A stretch of 64,000 bases of DNA, from contig NZ_FOGG01000017.1 in the NCBI RefSeq assembly GCF_900111155.1, positions 56,690 through 120,689 on the forward strand. Direction: 5' to 3'. The position numbers and the translations under genes are program-made. Positions 45,261 to 53,806 of this stretch are shown here, one piece after another (the first letter of the stretch is position 1; every line of letters begins with the position of its first letter). Origin of the DNA: Pedobacter rhizosphaerae (lineage in GTDB: Bacteria > Bacteroidota > Bacteroidia > Sphingobacteriales > Sphingobacteriaceae). The notes beneath the pieces are model-generated. The model ran no database searches. It was not told the origin of the DNA and saw nothing but the letters and a program-made list of their open reading frames with translations.

Positions 45261-46703
45261 ATGAAAAACAGAAGAAAAAACCAGCTTCGCCTCAGCCTGC
45301 TCTTTATGATTACAGGCACATTGATCATTAATGCCTGTAAAAAGGCACCAGCAACCGAAGCGGAAACCTTTAGCACCAAGCTAAATACCTTAGACCTTGC
45401 TGGAAGTACGCCCCCATCATTTGTAACCAACAGTAAAAATCTAAATATCGTGATGTTTGTGCCGACAGATAATCCGGCATTGCCCGATTATAAAACACGG
45501 TTAACCGCTTTATTTACACATTTTCAGACCTGGTTGCACACCGAGATGCTGAGATATGGTTATGATAAGTACATGGGATTAGCCAAGGTTGATTCGACCA
45601 GTCTGGTTAGGTTTATTGAAATACCTGCCGCAGGTCCACAGGCAGATTATCCCTATTCATCCAGTGTATCGGCAGCTAAAATTCTGAATGAAATTAATGC
45701 ATACAAAGCTACACATGCATCAGCGTTTTCCAACTCATCGCACATGCTGATTTTATTGCCACAGAGAACCGATGGTGGCGACCAGCCATTTTACGGCTGG
45801 GGCAAAAACTGTTTTGCACTGGATAACGCGAATATGGCAGTAGATAAAATCCCGAATCCGAACTCAAATTATTTAGGTGGAATGCTGCACGAACTTGGTC
45901 ATGGCTTAAATCTTCCACACGATCATGCCAAATATGCATCAGAGCAACCCACATTAGGCACCTCACTAATGGGCTCGGGAAATGTTACCTTCAGTAAGGG
46001 CCAGCCTACTTTTTTAACAGAGGTTGATGCTGCGATTTTGAACCGCAACGAGATTTTTCAAAATCCATTGCCAACAGAAATACCTTACGAAAGTGCAACT
46101 ACAACCATTAATGCAAATGCCACTTATAACAGTACTACGCAGGCCTTTAATTTATCGGGCAGCTTTACCAGCAATAAAGAGGTTACCGATATCTTAGTTT
46201 ACATGGATCCCAATGTTAATAATGAGGGAACAGGCGCGAACAAAGATTACAATGCTGTAACCTGGAGATTTACCCCGGGAACTGGAAATACCATTTCCGG
46301 AACCATTCCATTGACTGAGCTTTATTATAAAACTAATGAGCCTTACGAGTTAAAAGCGAAGCTATTGCTTAAAAATGGAAATGTAATTACGCAAACCTAT
46401 ACTTTCTCCTTTTTAAATGGCGTACCACAAATTGGTGCAAATGGTTCAGCCAAATTCTTCCAAAATGCAAGCTATGGCGGCTATGGCGTATCTTTACCTG
46501 TAGGCGAATATACTACAGCCGATTTAGTTAGCTTAGGGATAAGCAATAATGATGTATCATCCGTTAACGTAGGCCTGGGGGTAAAAGTAATTATGTATGA
46601 TGGCGATAACTTTACCGGAACCAGCATTACGCTAACTTCATCGAGTTCTTACACCTCTACTTTTAACGATAAAGCATCGTCAATAAAAGTGATTGCACTA
46701 TAA
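45261..46703 (+). CDS. Metzincin-like zinc metalloprotease lipoprotein with C-terminal beta/gamma-crystallin domain
   Basis: This 480-residue protein has a lipoprotein signal with lipobox IINAC (Cys26). A protease domain covers about residues 50-270. It contains HELGHGLNLPHDH with zinc ligands His210, His214 and His220, catalytic Glu211, and a Met-turn candidate at Met237 (TSLMGSG), which is the metzincin layout. A beta-sandwich linker follows (about 275-390), then a beta/gamma-crystallin-like domain (396-480) with two Greek-key-like repeats (AKFFQNASYGGYGVSLPVGEY and VKVIMYDGDNFTGTSITLTS, given in parts), a fold that often binds calcium. It should act at the cell surface. Its place among fucosidase and uronyl-hydrolase genes suggests cleavage of a glycoprotein substrate. 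Confidence 0.85.
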   Translation: MKNRRKNQLRLSLLFMITGTLIINACKKAPATEAETFSTKLNTLDLAGSTPPSFVTNSKNLNIVMFVPTDNPALPDYKTRLTALFTHFQTWLHTEMLRYGYDKYMGLAKVDSTSLVRFIEIPAAGPQADYPYSSSVSAAKILNEINAYKATHASAFSNSSHMLILLPQRTDGGDQPFYGWGKNCFALDNANMAVDKIPNPNSNYLGGMLHELGHGLNLPHDHAKYASEQPTLGTSLMGSGNVTFSKGQPTFLTEVDAAILNRNEIFQNPLPTEIPYESATTTINANATYNSTTQAFNLSGSFTSNKEVTDILVYMDPNVNNEGTGANKDYNAVTWRFTPGTGNTISGTIPLTELYYKTNEPYELKAKLLLKNGNVITQTYTFSFLNGVPQIGANGSAKFFQNASYGGYGVSLPVGEYTTADLVSLGISNNDVSSVNVGLGVKVIMYDGDNFTGTSITLTSSSSYTSTFNDKASSIKVIAL

Positions 46704-46712
46704 AATATTCAG

Positions 46713-46745
46713 GCTTTGCCAACTCGACTGGGTAGTTGGCAAAGC
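46713..46745. terminator. Perfect 11-bp hairpin after the metalloprotease gene
   Basis: GCTTTGCCAAC (46713-46723) and GTTGGCAAAGC (46735-46745) are exact complements around an 11-base loop containing CGACTGGG. The stem is followed by ATTAAAAG, not a T-tract. The remaining bases to 46861 show nothing clear. Confidence 0.6.
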
Positions 46746-46861
46746 ATTAAAAGTTAATTAATACCAATGAAATTGATGATTACCATTCTTTTGGTAGAAG
46801 AAAAATTAAACTAAGCACTCAGAAACTTAAATTAAATCCAGCACACCAAAGGAACAATTAC

Positions 46862-48370
46862 ATGATGAAAAATATATTAAAATACGTACTACCTGCATTT
46901 TGTATACTCTTTACAGCAAATGATGCGGATGCCCAACAGTGGTCGGGCCCTAAACGCAAGCCAGAGAAACCCATCGAGGTGAAATATGGCTCTTTAACGC
47001 CAGCTAACCGTACAGATGCAACAATGGAGGCCTTCAGGAATTATGGTTTGGGCCAGTTTATTCATTGGGGAGTTTATTCTTTAGCAGGTAATGAATGGGA
47101 AGGGGTTAGTGCCCGTGGAGGTGCAGCGGCATCCGAATGGATCCGCTCCTGGTCGGGACCAACAGCACCAAAAGATTGGAAAAACACCTATGATAACCTT
47201 TATAAGCAATTTAATCCGAAAGATTTTGATGCTAAACGCTGGGCTAAGCAAGCCAAAGATATGGGCGCAAAGTACGTCATCTTTACCACTAAACACCACG
47301 ATGGGTTTGCCCTTTGGCCAACCAAATACTCTGACTATAACATTTCTAAATCTCCTTATAAAAAGGATATCGTAAAACAAGTGGTAGATGCCTATACTGC
47401 CGAGGGAATTGATGTGTATTTATATTTTTCTATTCTGGAGTGGAACAACCCAAACTACATGGGTAAGGCACCTCAAACCGATGAGGAAAAAAGGAAATTC
47501 GATAAATTTTTACATTATACACGCAACCAGTTATTAGAGCAATTAAAAAATTACCCTCAAATAAAGGGCTTTTGGTTTGATGGAACCTGGGATGCTTCAT
47601 GGAAGAGTGCCTATGAGTTTACCTATAACCTGGAAAAAGAACTGCGGGAGAAACACCCTGGATTAATTATTGGCTCACGTTTTCGCAATGACGAGCATGG
47701 CTCCCGCCATTTTGATTCGAACGGCAATATGCTGGGCGATTATGAACAAGGCTGGGAACGTAAACTGCCAGTCGAATTTGAATGGCTGGAAGGGCATGAT
47801 TGGGATGCCGTAATGACGATTCCACCAAATGGTTGGGGGTATATGAAAGACTGGTCTGGAATTTACACCAAAACTACCGATGATTTGCTCGATATGCTGA
47901 TGCGTTCCAGATCTATGAATGGCAATTTCGTTCTAAACTTTGGCCCTGATGGAAACGGAAATATGCACCCTGAAGAAGATAAAATTGCAAAGGAAATTGG
48001 AGAATGGGTAAAGCAAAATGCTGAAGCCATTTATAATGTTCGCCACGCAGCATTGACTCCCTCAAAACTCGGTTACTTCACTCAAAAAGGTGATCAACTG
48101 TATTTAACTGTTTTCAACAGGCCTGTAAACAATATAGTGCGGATTGCCGCACCTAAAAATGCACAGCAAGTGCCAACTACTGCCGAGCTTTTAGTGGGTG
48201 GAGAAAAGCTGAATTTGAAACCAGCAGACATTGGACTGGACTTAGACAAGAACACTTATTATGATGTAATACTTCCCAAGGGTTTTGTGTCTGATCGTGC
48301 TTTCGTGCTAAAAATGAAATTGGGTACTCCCAAATCTAAATCGGCCAGGCTAATGGATGCCAAGATGTAA
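46862..48370 (+). CDS. GH29 alpha-L-fucosidase (periplasmic)
   Basis: This 502-residue protein has a signal peptide (cleavage near DADAQQ). The GH29 barrel begins with FRNYGLGQFIHWG and includes TTKHHDGFALWPTKYSD and the nucleophile Asp240 in KGFWFDGTWD. A C-terminal sandwich spans about 400-490. Two adjacent start codons (46862 and 46865) are equally possible. It differs clearly from the fucosidase at 13889 (extended N-terminus with YGSLTPANRTDATMEAF), so the two probably belong to different GH29 subgroups with different linkage preferences. It lies in the HTCS-controlled locus and would remove fucose from the imported oligosaccharide. Confidence 0.93.
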   Translation: MMKNILKYVLPAFCILFTANDADAQQWSGPKRKPEKPIEVKYGSLTPANRTDATMEAFRNYGLGQFIHWGVYSLAGNEWEGVSARGGAAASEWIRSWSGPTAPKDWKNTYDNLYKQFNPKDFDAKRWAKQAKDMGAKYVIFTTKHHDGFALWPTKYSDYNISKSPYKKDIVKQVVDAYTAEGIDVYLYFSILEWNNPNYMGKAPQTDEEKRKFDKFLHYTRNQLLEQLKNYPQIKGFWFDGTWDASWKSAYEFTYNLEKELREKHPGLIIGSRFRNDEHGSRHFDSNGNMLGDYEQGWERKLPVEFEWLEGHDWDAVMTIPPNGWGYMKDWSGIYTKTTDDLLDMLMRSRSMNGNFVLNFGPDGNGNMHPEEDKIAKEIGEWVKQNAEAIYNVRHAALTPSKLGYFTQKGDQLYLTVFNRPVNNIVRIAAPKNAQQVPTTAELLVGGEKLNLKPADIGLDLDKNTYYDVILPKGFVSDRAFVLKMKLGTPKSKSARLMDAKM

Positions 48371-48480
48371 TGGATAAGTGACGAAAAACACAGATTTTCT
48401 AACTTTTCGTTTAAGATTATCATCTTTTTTCGGCAGGTAAAAGCACAGTTTTGCTACGATAGACGAATTATAGAATTATA

Positions 48481-48610
48481 GAATGAGTGAATGAGTGAAT
48501 GATCGAGTGAGTGAATGAATGGAATGTGCACGATTTAAAATTCCTTCATTCAAAACTCAGTCATTCGATACGCAGTTATTCCATCATTCAAAATTCACTC
48601 ATTCAAAATT
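48481..48610. repeat. GAATGAGT-type short tandem repeats with inverted copies
   Basis: The region opens with four to five GAATGAGT/GAATGAAT units (48481-48522). From 48541 it continues with their reverse complements (CATTCAAAA, ACTCAGTCATTC, ATTCACTCATTC), giving an imperfect long hairpin in the 264-bp gap before the GH88 gene. The arrangement resembles the CTTGATACT repeats at 19447-19600. The remaining 48371-48480 holds nothing recognisable. Confidence 0.75.
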
Positions 48611-48634
48611 TAAAACCACAAAACCCATAAGAAT

Positions 48635-49831
48635 ATGAAGAAATTATTGTTTACCGTATGCTTTCTGGTAGCTGCCGGAATAGCTGGTGGGCAAAAGGCG
48701 AATGGAGAAAAAGAACCCATGGGAAGCCTCATTGATAAACAGTTTAAACTCGCTCAAAAACAATATCAGCTGTTGGCTAAAAATACACCGGCCAACCGGA
48801 TGCCAAAAACCTATTATCCTAATTCAAAGAAACTAGAAAGTAGCGACACCCAGTGGTGGTGTAGTGGATTTTATCCAGGCTCGCTCCTCTATATTTACGA
48901 ATACACTAAAGATCCTGAAACCCTGGCAGAAGCTCAAAAACGCTTAGCTATTTTGGAAAAGGAAAAGCATTATACCGGTAATCACGATCTTGGATTCATG
49001 ATGTTTTGTAGCTTCGGTAATGCTTACAGAATTACTAAAAATGAAGTGTATAAACCTACAATAGATACTGCAGCTGCCTCTTTAATCACTCGCTATCGCC
49101 CGGGTGCAAAAGTTATCCAATCCTGGAATTCGAGCAAGAAATGGAGAGGGCCTGTTATTATTGATAACCTCATGAATTTAGAGCTTTTACTTTGGGTAGC
49201 GGCTCATGGTGGTGATGAAAAATACCGTAAAATTGCAATAGAACATGCCGATGCAACGATGAAAAATCATTTTAGAAAGGATTACAGTTCTTACCACGTG
49301 GTAGATTATGATATGAATACCGGGAAGGTCATTAAAAAAGGCACCTCACAAGGTGCGGCAGATAGTTCTGCCTGGAGCAGAGGTCAGGGTTGGGCACTTT
49401 ACGGTTATACCATGATGTATCGTTTTACCAAAAACAAGCAATATTTGGAATTTGCAAAAAACATAGCCAGGTTTATATTAAATAACCCAACAATGCCTCA
49501 TGATCAGGTTCCATACTGGGATTTTAACGCCCCTGGAATACCCAACACCTATAAAGATGCATCAGCAGCAGCTGTTATTGCCTCCGCATTTTTGGAGCTG
49601 GGCCAATATACCAAGGGAAAAGAAAAAACAGCTTATGTAAGCCATGCAGAGCAGATGATAAGATCACTCTCTTCGGCAGCTTATACCGCCAGGGAGGGCG
49701 ATAATGGAGGTTTCCTGCTCATGCACAGTACGGGAGCCCTGCCTTTAAAATCGGAAGTGGATGTGCCTTTGAGCTATGCCGATTATTATTATTTGGAAGC
49801 CTTATTGCGCTATAAAAACTGGTATCTGTAA
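48635..49831 (+). CDS. GH88 unsaturated glucuronyl hydrolase
   Basis: This 398-residue exported enzyme (N-terminal hydrophobic signal to about residue 19) has the GH88 (alpha/alpha)6 motifs: WWCSGFYPGSLLYIYEYTKD, the two catalytic aspartates as Asp118 in NHDLGFMMF and Asp177 in IIDNLMNLELL, SSAWSRGQGWALYGYTMMY, and WDFNAPGIP. GH88 enzymes hydrolyse the delta-4,5-unsaturated uronic acid left at the non-reducing end by a polysaccharide lyase. No lyase is recognised in the window, so it must be encoded elsewhere or the DUF2264 protein 8 bp downstream may supply an equivalent step. The tight spacing shows co-transcription with that gene. Confidence 0.93.
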   Translation: MKKLLFTVCFLVAAGIAGGQKANGEKEPMGSLIDKQFKLAQKQYQLLAKNTPANRMPKTYYPNSKKLESSDTQWWCSGFYPGSLLYIYEYTKDPETLAEAQKRLAILEKEKHYTGNHDLGFMMFCSFGNAYRITKNEVYKPTIDTAAASLITRYRPGAKVIQSWNSSKKWRGPVIIDNLMNLELLLWVAAHGGDEKYRKIAIEHADATMKNHFRKDYSSYHVVDYDMNTGKVIKKGTSQGAADSSAWSRGQGWALYGYTMMYRFTKNKQYLEFAKNIARFILNNPTMPHDQVPYWDFNAPGIPNTYKDASAAAVIASAFLELGQYTKGKEKTAYVSHAEQMIRSLSSAAYTAREGDNGGFLLMHSTGALPLKSEVDVPLSYADYYYLEALLRYKNWYL

Positions 49832-49839
49832 AAAACGAC

Positions 49840-51102
49840 ATGGAAAGAAGAAAATTTATAGGAGCCCTTTCCTTAACAGGAATGTTAGGGGTTATAGATC
49901 CTAAAGAAGTAGTAGCTATTGCTGGAAACAATGAACAACTAAAGCTTGAAAAAGCTGGCAACGACAGGACTTACTGGTATAAGCTGCTGTATAAAATGGC
50001 CAATCCGGTAGTATCTAATCTGGCAAATGGAACGTTGGTCAAAAACATGCCTTTAATCACTTCTCCTACATTTGATTCACGCACTCCTGCGGTATCTTAT
50101 TTAGAAGCGGTTGGCCGTTGCTATGCGGGTATTGCTCCATGGTTAGCTTTGCCAGATGACCACACAGAAGAAGGAATTTTAAGAAAAAAACTCCGCTTAG
50201 ATGCCATTAAAGGATTAGATAGCTGCTTTGCTCCCAATAGTCCTGATAAACTTAATTTCGCTAAAGATCATCAGCCGATTGTAGATGCGGCATACTTAGC
50301 ACAAACTTTTTTAAGAGCACCAGAAGCACTTTGGAAGCCGCTAAAGTCAGAAACAAAAGAAGCTATAATTACAGCTTTCAAATCTTTACGAAATCGAAAA
50401 CCCTTTAAGAGCAACTGGCTATTGTTCGGTTCCATTACCGAAGCCTTTTTGCTTTCCATTGGAGTGCCTCATGATGAAGCCCGTTTAAATGAAGGGGTAG
50501 ATAAACTTAACGAGTGGTACAAAGGTGATGGCTGGTATGGTGATGGGCCAAACCTGGCTTTCGATTACTATAATTCCTTTGTTATTCATCCCATGATGGT
50601 AGATACACTTGCCGTAATGCTGAGTAAGGGGCTGGTAAAAGCAGAGCGATATGATTTGGCTTTAAAACGCATGCAACGTTATGCGCTGGGCCAGGAACGT
50701 ATGATTTCTCCGGAAGGTACTTACCCACCAATCGGACGTTCAATTACTTATAGAACGGGTGCCTTTCAGGCGCTGGCACAAGTGGCATTGATGAAAAAAT
50801 TGCCTAATACAGTATCTCCGGCACAAGTACGCTCGGCTTTAACCAAAGTGAAGCAAAACATGTATGATACTCCAGGTACGTTCGATAAAATGAACTGGCT
50901 ACAATTAGGTTTTTGTGGACACGATCCCGAAATAGCCGATTACTATACCTCTACAGGAAGTTTATACATGGCAACCTTATCATTTTTGCCTTTAGGTTTA
51001 CCTGCAACTGATGAATTCTGGTCAGCACCAGCTGCAGATTGGACAGCGAAAAAAGCCTGGGCTGCAAAAACATTTCCTAAAGATTACCACGTAGATTTTT
51101 AA
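49840..51102 (+). CDS. DUF2264-family protein (candidate glucuronidase-type glycan enzyme)
   Basis: This 420-residue protein matches DUF2264 by its motifs: RTYWYKLLYKMANPVVSNLANGTL (in parts), YLEAVGRCYAGIAPWLALP, FKSNWLLFGSITEAFLLSIG, WYKGDGWYGDGPNLAFDYYNSFVIHPMM (in parts) and SPEGTYPPIGRSITYRTGAFQ. The predicted fold is an alpha/alpha barrel, as in GH88 and GH105. From memory, CAZy places this family in GH154, with exo-beta-glucuronidase activity reported; I cannot check this. The N-terminus (MERRKFIGALSLTG) looks like a twin-arginine-type signal, unusual for this locus. With the adjacent GH88 gene it points to a uronic-acid-containing substrate. It is the last gene of the locus; the convergent neighbour ends 66 bp downstream. 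Confidence 0.85.
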   Translation: MERRKFIGALSLTGMLGVIDPKEVVAIAGNNEQLKLEKAGNDRTYWYKLLYKMANPVVSNLANGTLVKNMPLITSPTFDSRTPAVSYLEAVGRCYAGIAPWLALPDDHTEEGILRKKLRLDAIKGLDSCFAPNSPDKLNFAKDHQPIVDAAYLAQTFLRAPEALWKPLKSETKEAIITAFKSLRNRKPFKSNWLLFGSITEAFLLSIGVPHDEARLNEGVDKLNEWYKGDGWYGDGPNLAFDYYNSFVIHPMMVDTLAVMLSKGLVKAERYDLALKRMQRYALGQERMISPEGTYPPIGRSITYRTGAFQALAQVALMKKLPNTVSPAQVRSALTKVKQNMYDTPGTFDKMNWLQLGFCGHDPEIADYYTSTGSLYMATLSFLPLGLPATDEFWSAPAADWTAKKAWAAKTFPKDYHVDF

Positions 51103-51167
51103 ATAAGTAAAGCAGAAATGGATAAGATGCTGTAAGTCATTTAGTACCTTATCCATTTCCTGTTAAG

Positions 51168-51758
51168 TTATTTCACCGGCCATTTGGCATAGGTAGAAAG
51201 TGTTTTAAACTTTCCGTTTACCTTGCCAAACACAAAGCCGAAATAGCTCTCGGCCTGGGTATTGCTTTCGGGATACTGCATGTAGGCTTCATACATTTTA
51301 CTTCCCGGATCAGTTAACTTTTTTAGGGATCGGTAATAAATTTCATCAGTTTTATCGTCTATTTCCGAAAGGTTATCTTCCTTGCAAAGGGGAAGCAACC
51401 GCATCACATCTGCATTAAAAATAGCGGTTTTATATTGATTAAACTCAGTTGTGCTAATGGCATCACTGGCTGCGCCAAGCCCATTGGCAGCTTCTTTATG
51501 ACTGGTATAAAAGGGGAAGTTTAACAGTGGGGCCACATTATTAACATTCTTCTTTTTAAGACTTTCTTTAAGTGACGTGAAAAGTTTTCTAAATTCTTCC
51601 TCATCTCCCGAATCGGCCTTTTTTACTGTTGCGGATAAGGTGCTTGCCTTTTGTTGATTGGCATGAACCACCTTTTGCTGTCCCTTCCCATTTTCTGTAG
51701 TACAGCAAATAAGAATTGGCAACAGAAATGCGGAGGTAATTAATTTGATTATTTTCAT
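51168..51758 (-). CDS. Lipoprotein, candidate immunity protein for the muramidase-like effector
   Basis: This 196-residue protein has a signal with a cysteine-containing lipobox (LLPILICC), so the mature protein is membrane-anchored in the periplasm. I recognise no named domain. It is helical and charged, with a conserved-looking end (ESYFGFVFGKVNGKFK). Its start codon lies 6 bp after the stop of the muramidase-like gene, and it is the last gene of the minus-strand cluster. A periplasmic lipoprotein next to a peptidoglycan-degrading toxin candidate is the usual layout for self-protection. A related C-terminal remnant may lie at 52635-52784. Immunity function is inferred from position. Confidence 0.7.
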   Translation of the reverse strand: MKIIKLITSAFLLPILICCTTENGKGQQKVVHANQQKASTLSATVKKADSGDEEEFRKLFTSLKESLKKKNVNNVAPLLNFPFYTSHKEAANGLGAASDAISTTEFNQYKTAIFNADVMRLLPLCKEDNLSEIDDKTDEIYYRSLKKLTDPGSKMYEAYMQYPESNTQAESYFGFVFGKVNGKFKTLSTYAKWPVK

Positions 51759-51764
51759 ATCTGG

Positions 51765-52562
51765 CTAGTGTCTGGGAATGTAAATCAGGGTTCTTTCTTC
51801 CATACGCTTTAAAATAACGGCCGCCCCCATTTGTTTGGATACGGCTTCAGCATCAAATTTACCATCTGAAACATATTTTCCTTTTACATACTGATCGGAA
51901 TAGCTCCATAAATAAGGCGAGTTAATGCTGTGGTATTTGTAATACCCAAAACCATTGTATGCTTCCAGTTTACGCAAAACAGTAGGTAGGTTCCAGTTAG
52001 AAATTTCGTGAAATTTCATGAGTTTCAAAGCATCAACGGCACTCTCTTCAAAGGTAAAGGGTGGGCCATGACCTACTTTAGGCCGGTTTGCAGGAACCCT
52101 TACGGTGTAACCGTTTAACGAATCGCCGTTGTGCAGGTGTTTTTTAAAGTCGAAACTACACTCTAAATAGTGTGCACAGGCAATGAAATACCAGGGTATC
52201 TGGCCCGATCCCAATGCGAAGTTGCTAAATGCACTATCGAAAAGGCTTTTCGGCTGTAAGGGGTTCTGGTTAAATAGGGCAAAAGAAGAGGCAATGGGTT
52301 GGCTGAGGTCAAATCGGTTAGTGGTTTGCAAGGCCGAACTTAAACCGAAGGTGCCGGCTAAAGGCTTTGAAAAATTTTTGCCTGCCACCTGATCGGAAAT
52401 ATCCTGATACCGGCTTTTATTGGCATTGATCTGATCGTCTATGGTTTTATCAATGGTTCCAATTTTGGTGGTATCAATCACACAATTGTCGAACATTTTA
52501 ATGTATTCGAGATCTGTAGGCTGCGAGGGTTTTGCTACTTTAAGCGTTTTCTTCTTTTTCAT
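51765..52562 (-). CDS. Muramidase-like protein, candidate type VI secretion effector
   Basis: This 265-residue protein has no signal peptide, as expected for cargo exported by another route. The C-terminal two thirds match the lysozyme-family proteins of COG5526: PWYFIACAHYLECSFDFKKHLHNGD (given in parts), TVRVPANRPK, PPFTFEESAVDALKL, LRKLEAYNGFGYYKYHS and SPYLWSYSDQYVKGKYVSDGKFD. Glu134 in HYLECSF is the candidate catalytic acid, in the position of the lysozyme glutamate. It would cut the peptidoglycan glycan backbone in a target cell. The N-terminal 110 residues (about) are low-complexity and could be a loading region. A lipoprotein gene 6 bp downstream is the likely immunity gene. The cluster's vgrG, hcp and PAAR-like genes lie upstream on the same strand. 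Confidence 0.82.
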   Translation of the reverse strand: MKKKKTLKVAKPSQPTDLEYIKMFDNCVIDTTKIGTIDKTIDDQINANKSRYQDISDQVAGKNFSKPLAGTFGLSSALQTTNRFDLSQPIASSFALFNQNPLQPKSLFDSAFSNFALGSGQIPWYFIACAHYLECSFDFKKHLHNGDSLNGYTVRVPANRPKVGHGPPFTFEESAVDALKLMKFHEISNWNLPTVLRKLEAYNGFGYYKYHSINSPYLWSYSDQYVKGKYVSDGKFDAEAVSKQMGAAVILKRMEERTLIYIPRH

Positions 52563-52634
52563 AGATCATGAAGCTTAATACAATAGATGATGATTGTCGA
52601 ATGAGTATTTTATTTCTGTTATTTCGTCTTTACT

Positions 52635-52784
52635 TTAATTGTTAAAATAGCCAGTTGCTACCTGCTTTAAATGCCCAAATATCAAGCCAAAATAAAGTGT
52701 ATCTTGTTCATTTTTAAATGTTAACGTGGCTTCTTGTTCTGGTGTTGTTGATAACTGATTTCCTGAACAAGCTGACTTTTTTTA
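52635..52784 (-). pseudogene. Remnant of a lipoprotein gene, possible decayed immunity gene
   Basis: In the 225-bp gap, the minus strand encodes an uninterrupted string without a start codon: ...KKSACSGNQLSTTPEQEA..., then DTLYFGLIFGHLKQ and a stop at 52635. The segment LYFGLIFGHLKQ resembles SYFGFVFGKVNGK near the C-terminus of the lipoprotein at 51168-51758. The SACSGN part resembles a lipobox that has lost its signal sequence. It therefore looks like a collapsed copy (lipobox fused to C-terminus) of an immunity-type lipoprotein. The match is short and could be chance. Confidence 0.35.
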
Positions 52785-52787
52785 TCC

Positions 52788-53804
52788 TTACTTCACAATT
52801 TCAAACGTATTTTTCCCTTTCGGAATATATAAGTAGAGTTTTAGGAAAGTAGCTTCGGTACCACCTTTTTCATTTTTGCTTTTCCCCCAAATGGCCGATT
52901 CTTTTTTTAACCTTAAATCATTACTTACCTGTTCTAAGCTGGCAATTTTGCCATTTCCATATACGGCCAGGCGATAACCCGTTAATGGTTCTAACTTGAA
53001 GCTTGGGTTGTTAAATAAGGCCATATCATCATCAAAGGCCTCGGTAATGAAAGCTTTATCGAAATAGCCCGATTTAATCTGACTCACATTTGCCCCATAA
53101 TTTAAGCGGAAATAATCATCTTGTTTTTTATCGCTGATGATTTTTGAATAGTATTGGTAAGCGGCCTCCGTTTGTTTGAGCAGTTGGTCCTGATCCATTT
53201 TACTCAGGTCTTTTCCCTCTTCCCAGCTTTTGATATCAAATGGAACTTTCGCCTCAAAATCAAAGGTATATTCATAATAATCTTTCTCTTCTCCCAAAAA
53301 TGTTTTTCCATCTGGTTTGGTTGCCGCATGGTGCGTGAGAATTAATTTCTGGTTTTCAAAGTTATTGGAACTATCGGCGTTATTGCGTTCATACACTTCA
53401 ATTTTCATTTTGGTGTAGCTGGTAAGCTTATCAAACGCATAACCATCAGAACGTTTCGTTTGTGGATAAAGCTTATAGGTAATGGTTTGTTTTCCTGAAT
53501 GGCGAATGTAGTCGTTCAGGTTAATGGGCGACATGATTTGCCCATCTTCAAAGTAGTTGAATATTGGAATGTCATTAATCAGGATTTGAAAGAAACATTG
53601 ATCGTGATTGACGTAGATATAGTACAGAGGTTCTTGTGAGAAGCGATTAATTTGCTTGATTTGTTGCTGAAGCGCGTTTGCAGCTGTAATTACTTCTTGA
53701 TTAGAATCTGTAATGCTTGCTGTTGTATTGTCCATAGATTTGTTTTTTTGCTGGCAGGCTCCTAAAACCAAAAGAGAAAGGAGTAGGGTATATTTTAGTT
53801 TCAT
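52788..53804 (-). CDS. Lipoprotein of unknown function paired with the 1002-residue protein
   Basis: This 338-residue protein has a lipoprotein signal with lipobox VLGAC. The mature protein is rich in polar residues and contains a segment that may form a jelly-roll-like domain (FFQILINDIPIFNYFEDGQIMSPINLNDYIRHSGKQTITYKLYP, in parts). I do not recognise a named family. The start codon is 2 bp after the stop of the 1002-residue gene, so the two are almost certainly translated together. Because the large protein looks like a membrane-acting cargo, this lipoprotein could protect against it. It could equally be a component of the same complex; the sequence does not decide. Confidence 0.75.
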   Translation of the reverse strand: MKLKYTLLLSLLVLGACQQKNKSMDNTTASITDSNQEVITAANALQQQIKQINRFSQEPLYYIYVNHDQCFFQILINDIPIFNYFEDGQIMSPINLNDYIRHSGKQTITYKLYPQTKRSDGYAFDKLTSYTKMKIEVYERNNADSSNNFENQKLILTHHAATKPDGKTFLGEEKDYYEYTFDFEAKVPFDIKSWEEGKDLSKMDQDQLLKQTEAAYQYYSKIISDKKQDDYFRLNYGANVSQIKSGYFDKAFITEAFDDDMALFNNPSFKLEPLTGYRLAVYGNGKIASLEQVSNDLRLKKESAIWGKSKNEKGGTEATFLKLYLYIPKGKNTFEIVK

Positions 53805-53806
53805 TG

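Noticed and set aside
48481..48610. CRISPR-like short repeats
   Set aside because: Units are 8 bases, degenerate and contiguous, with no spacers.
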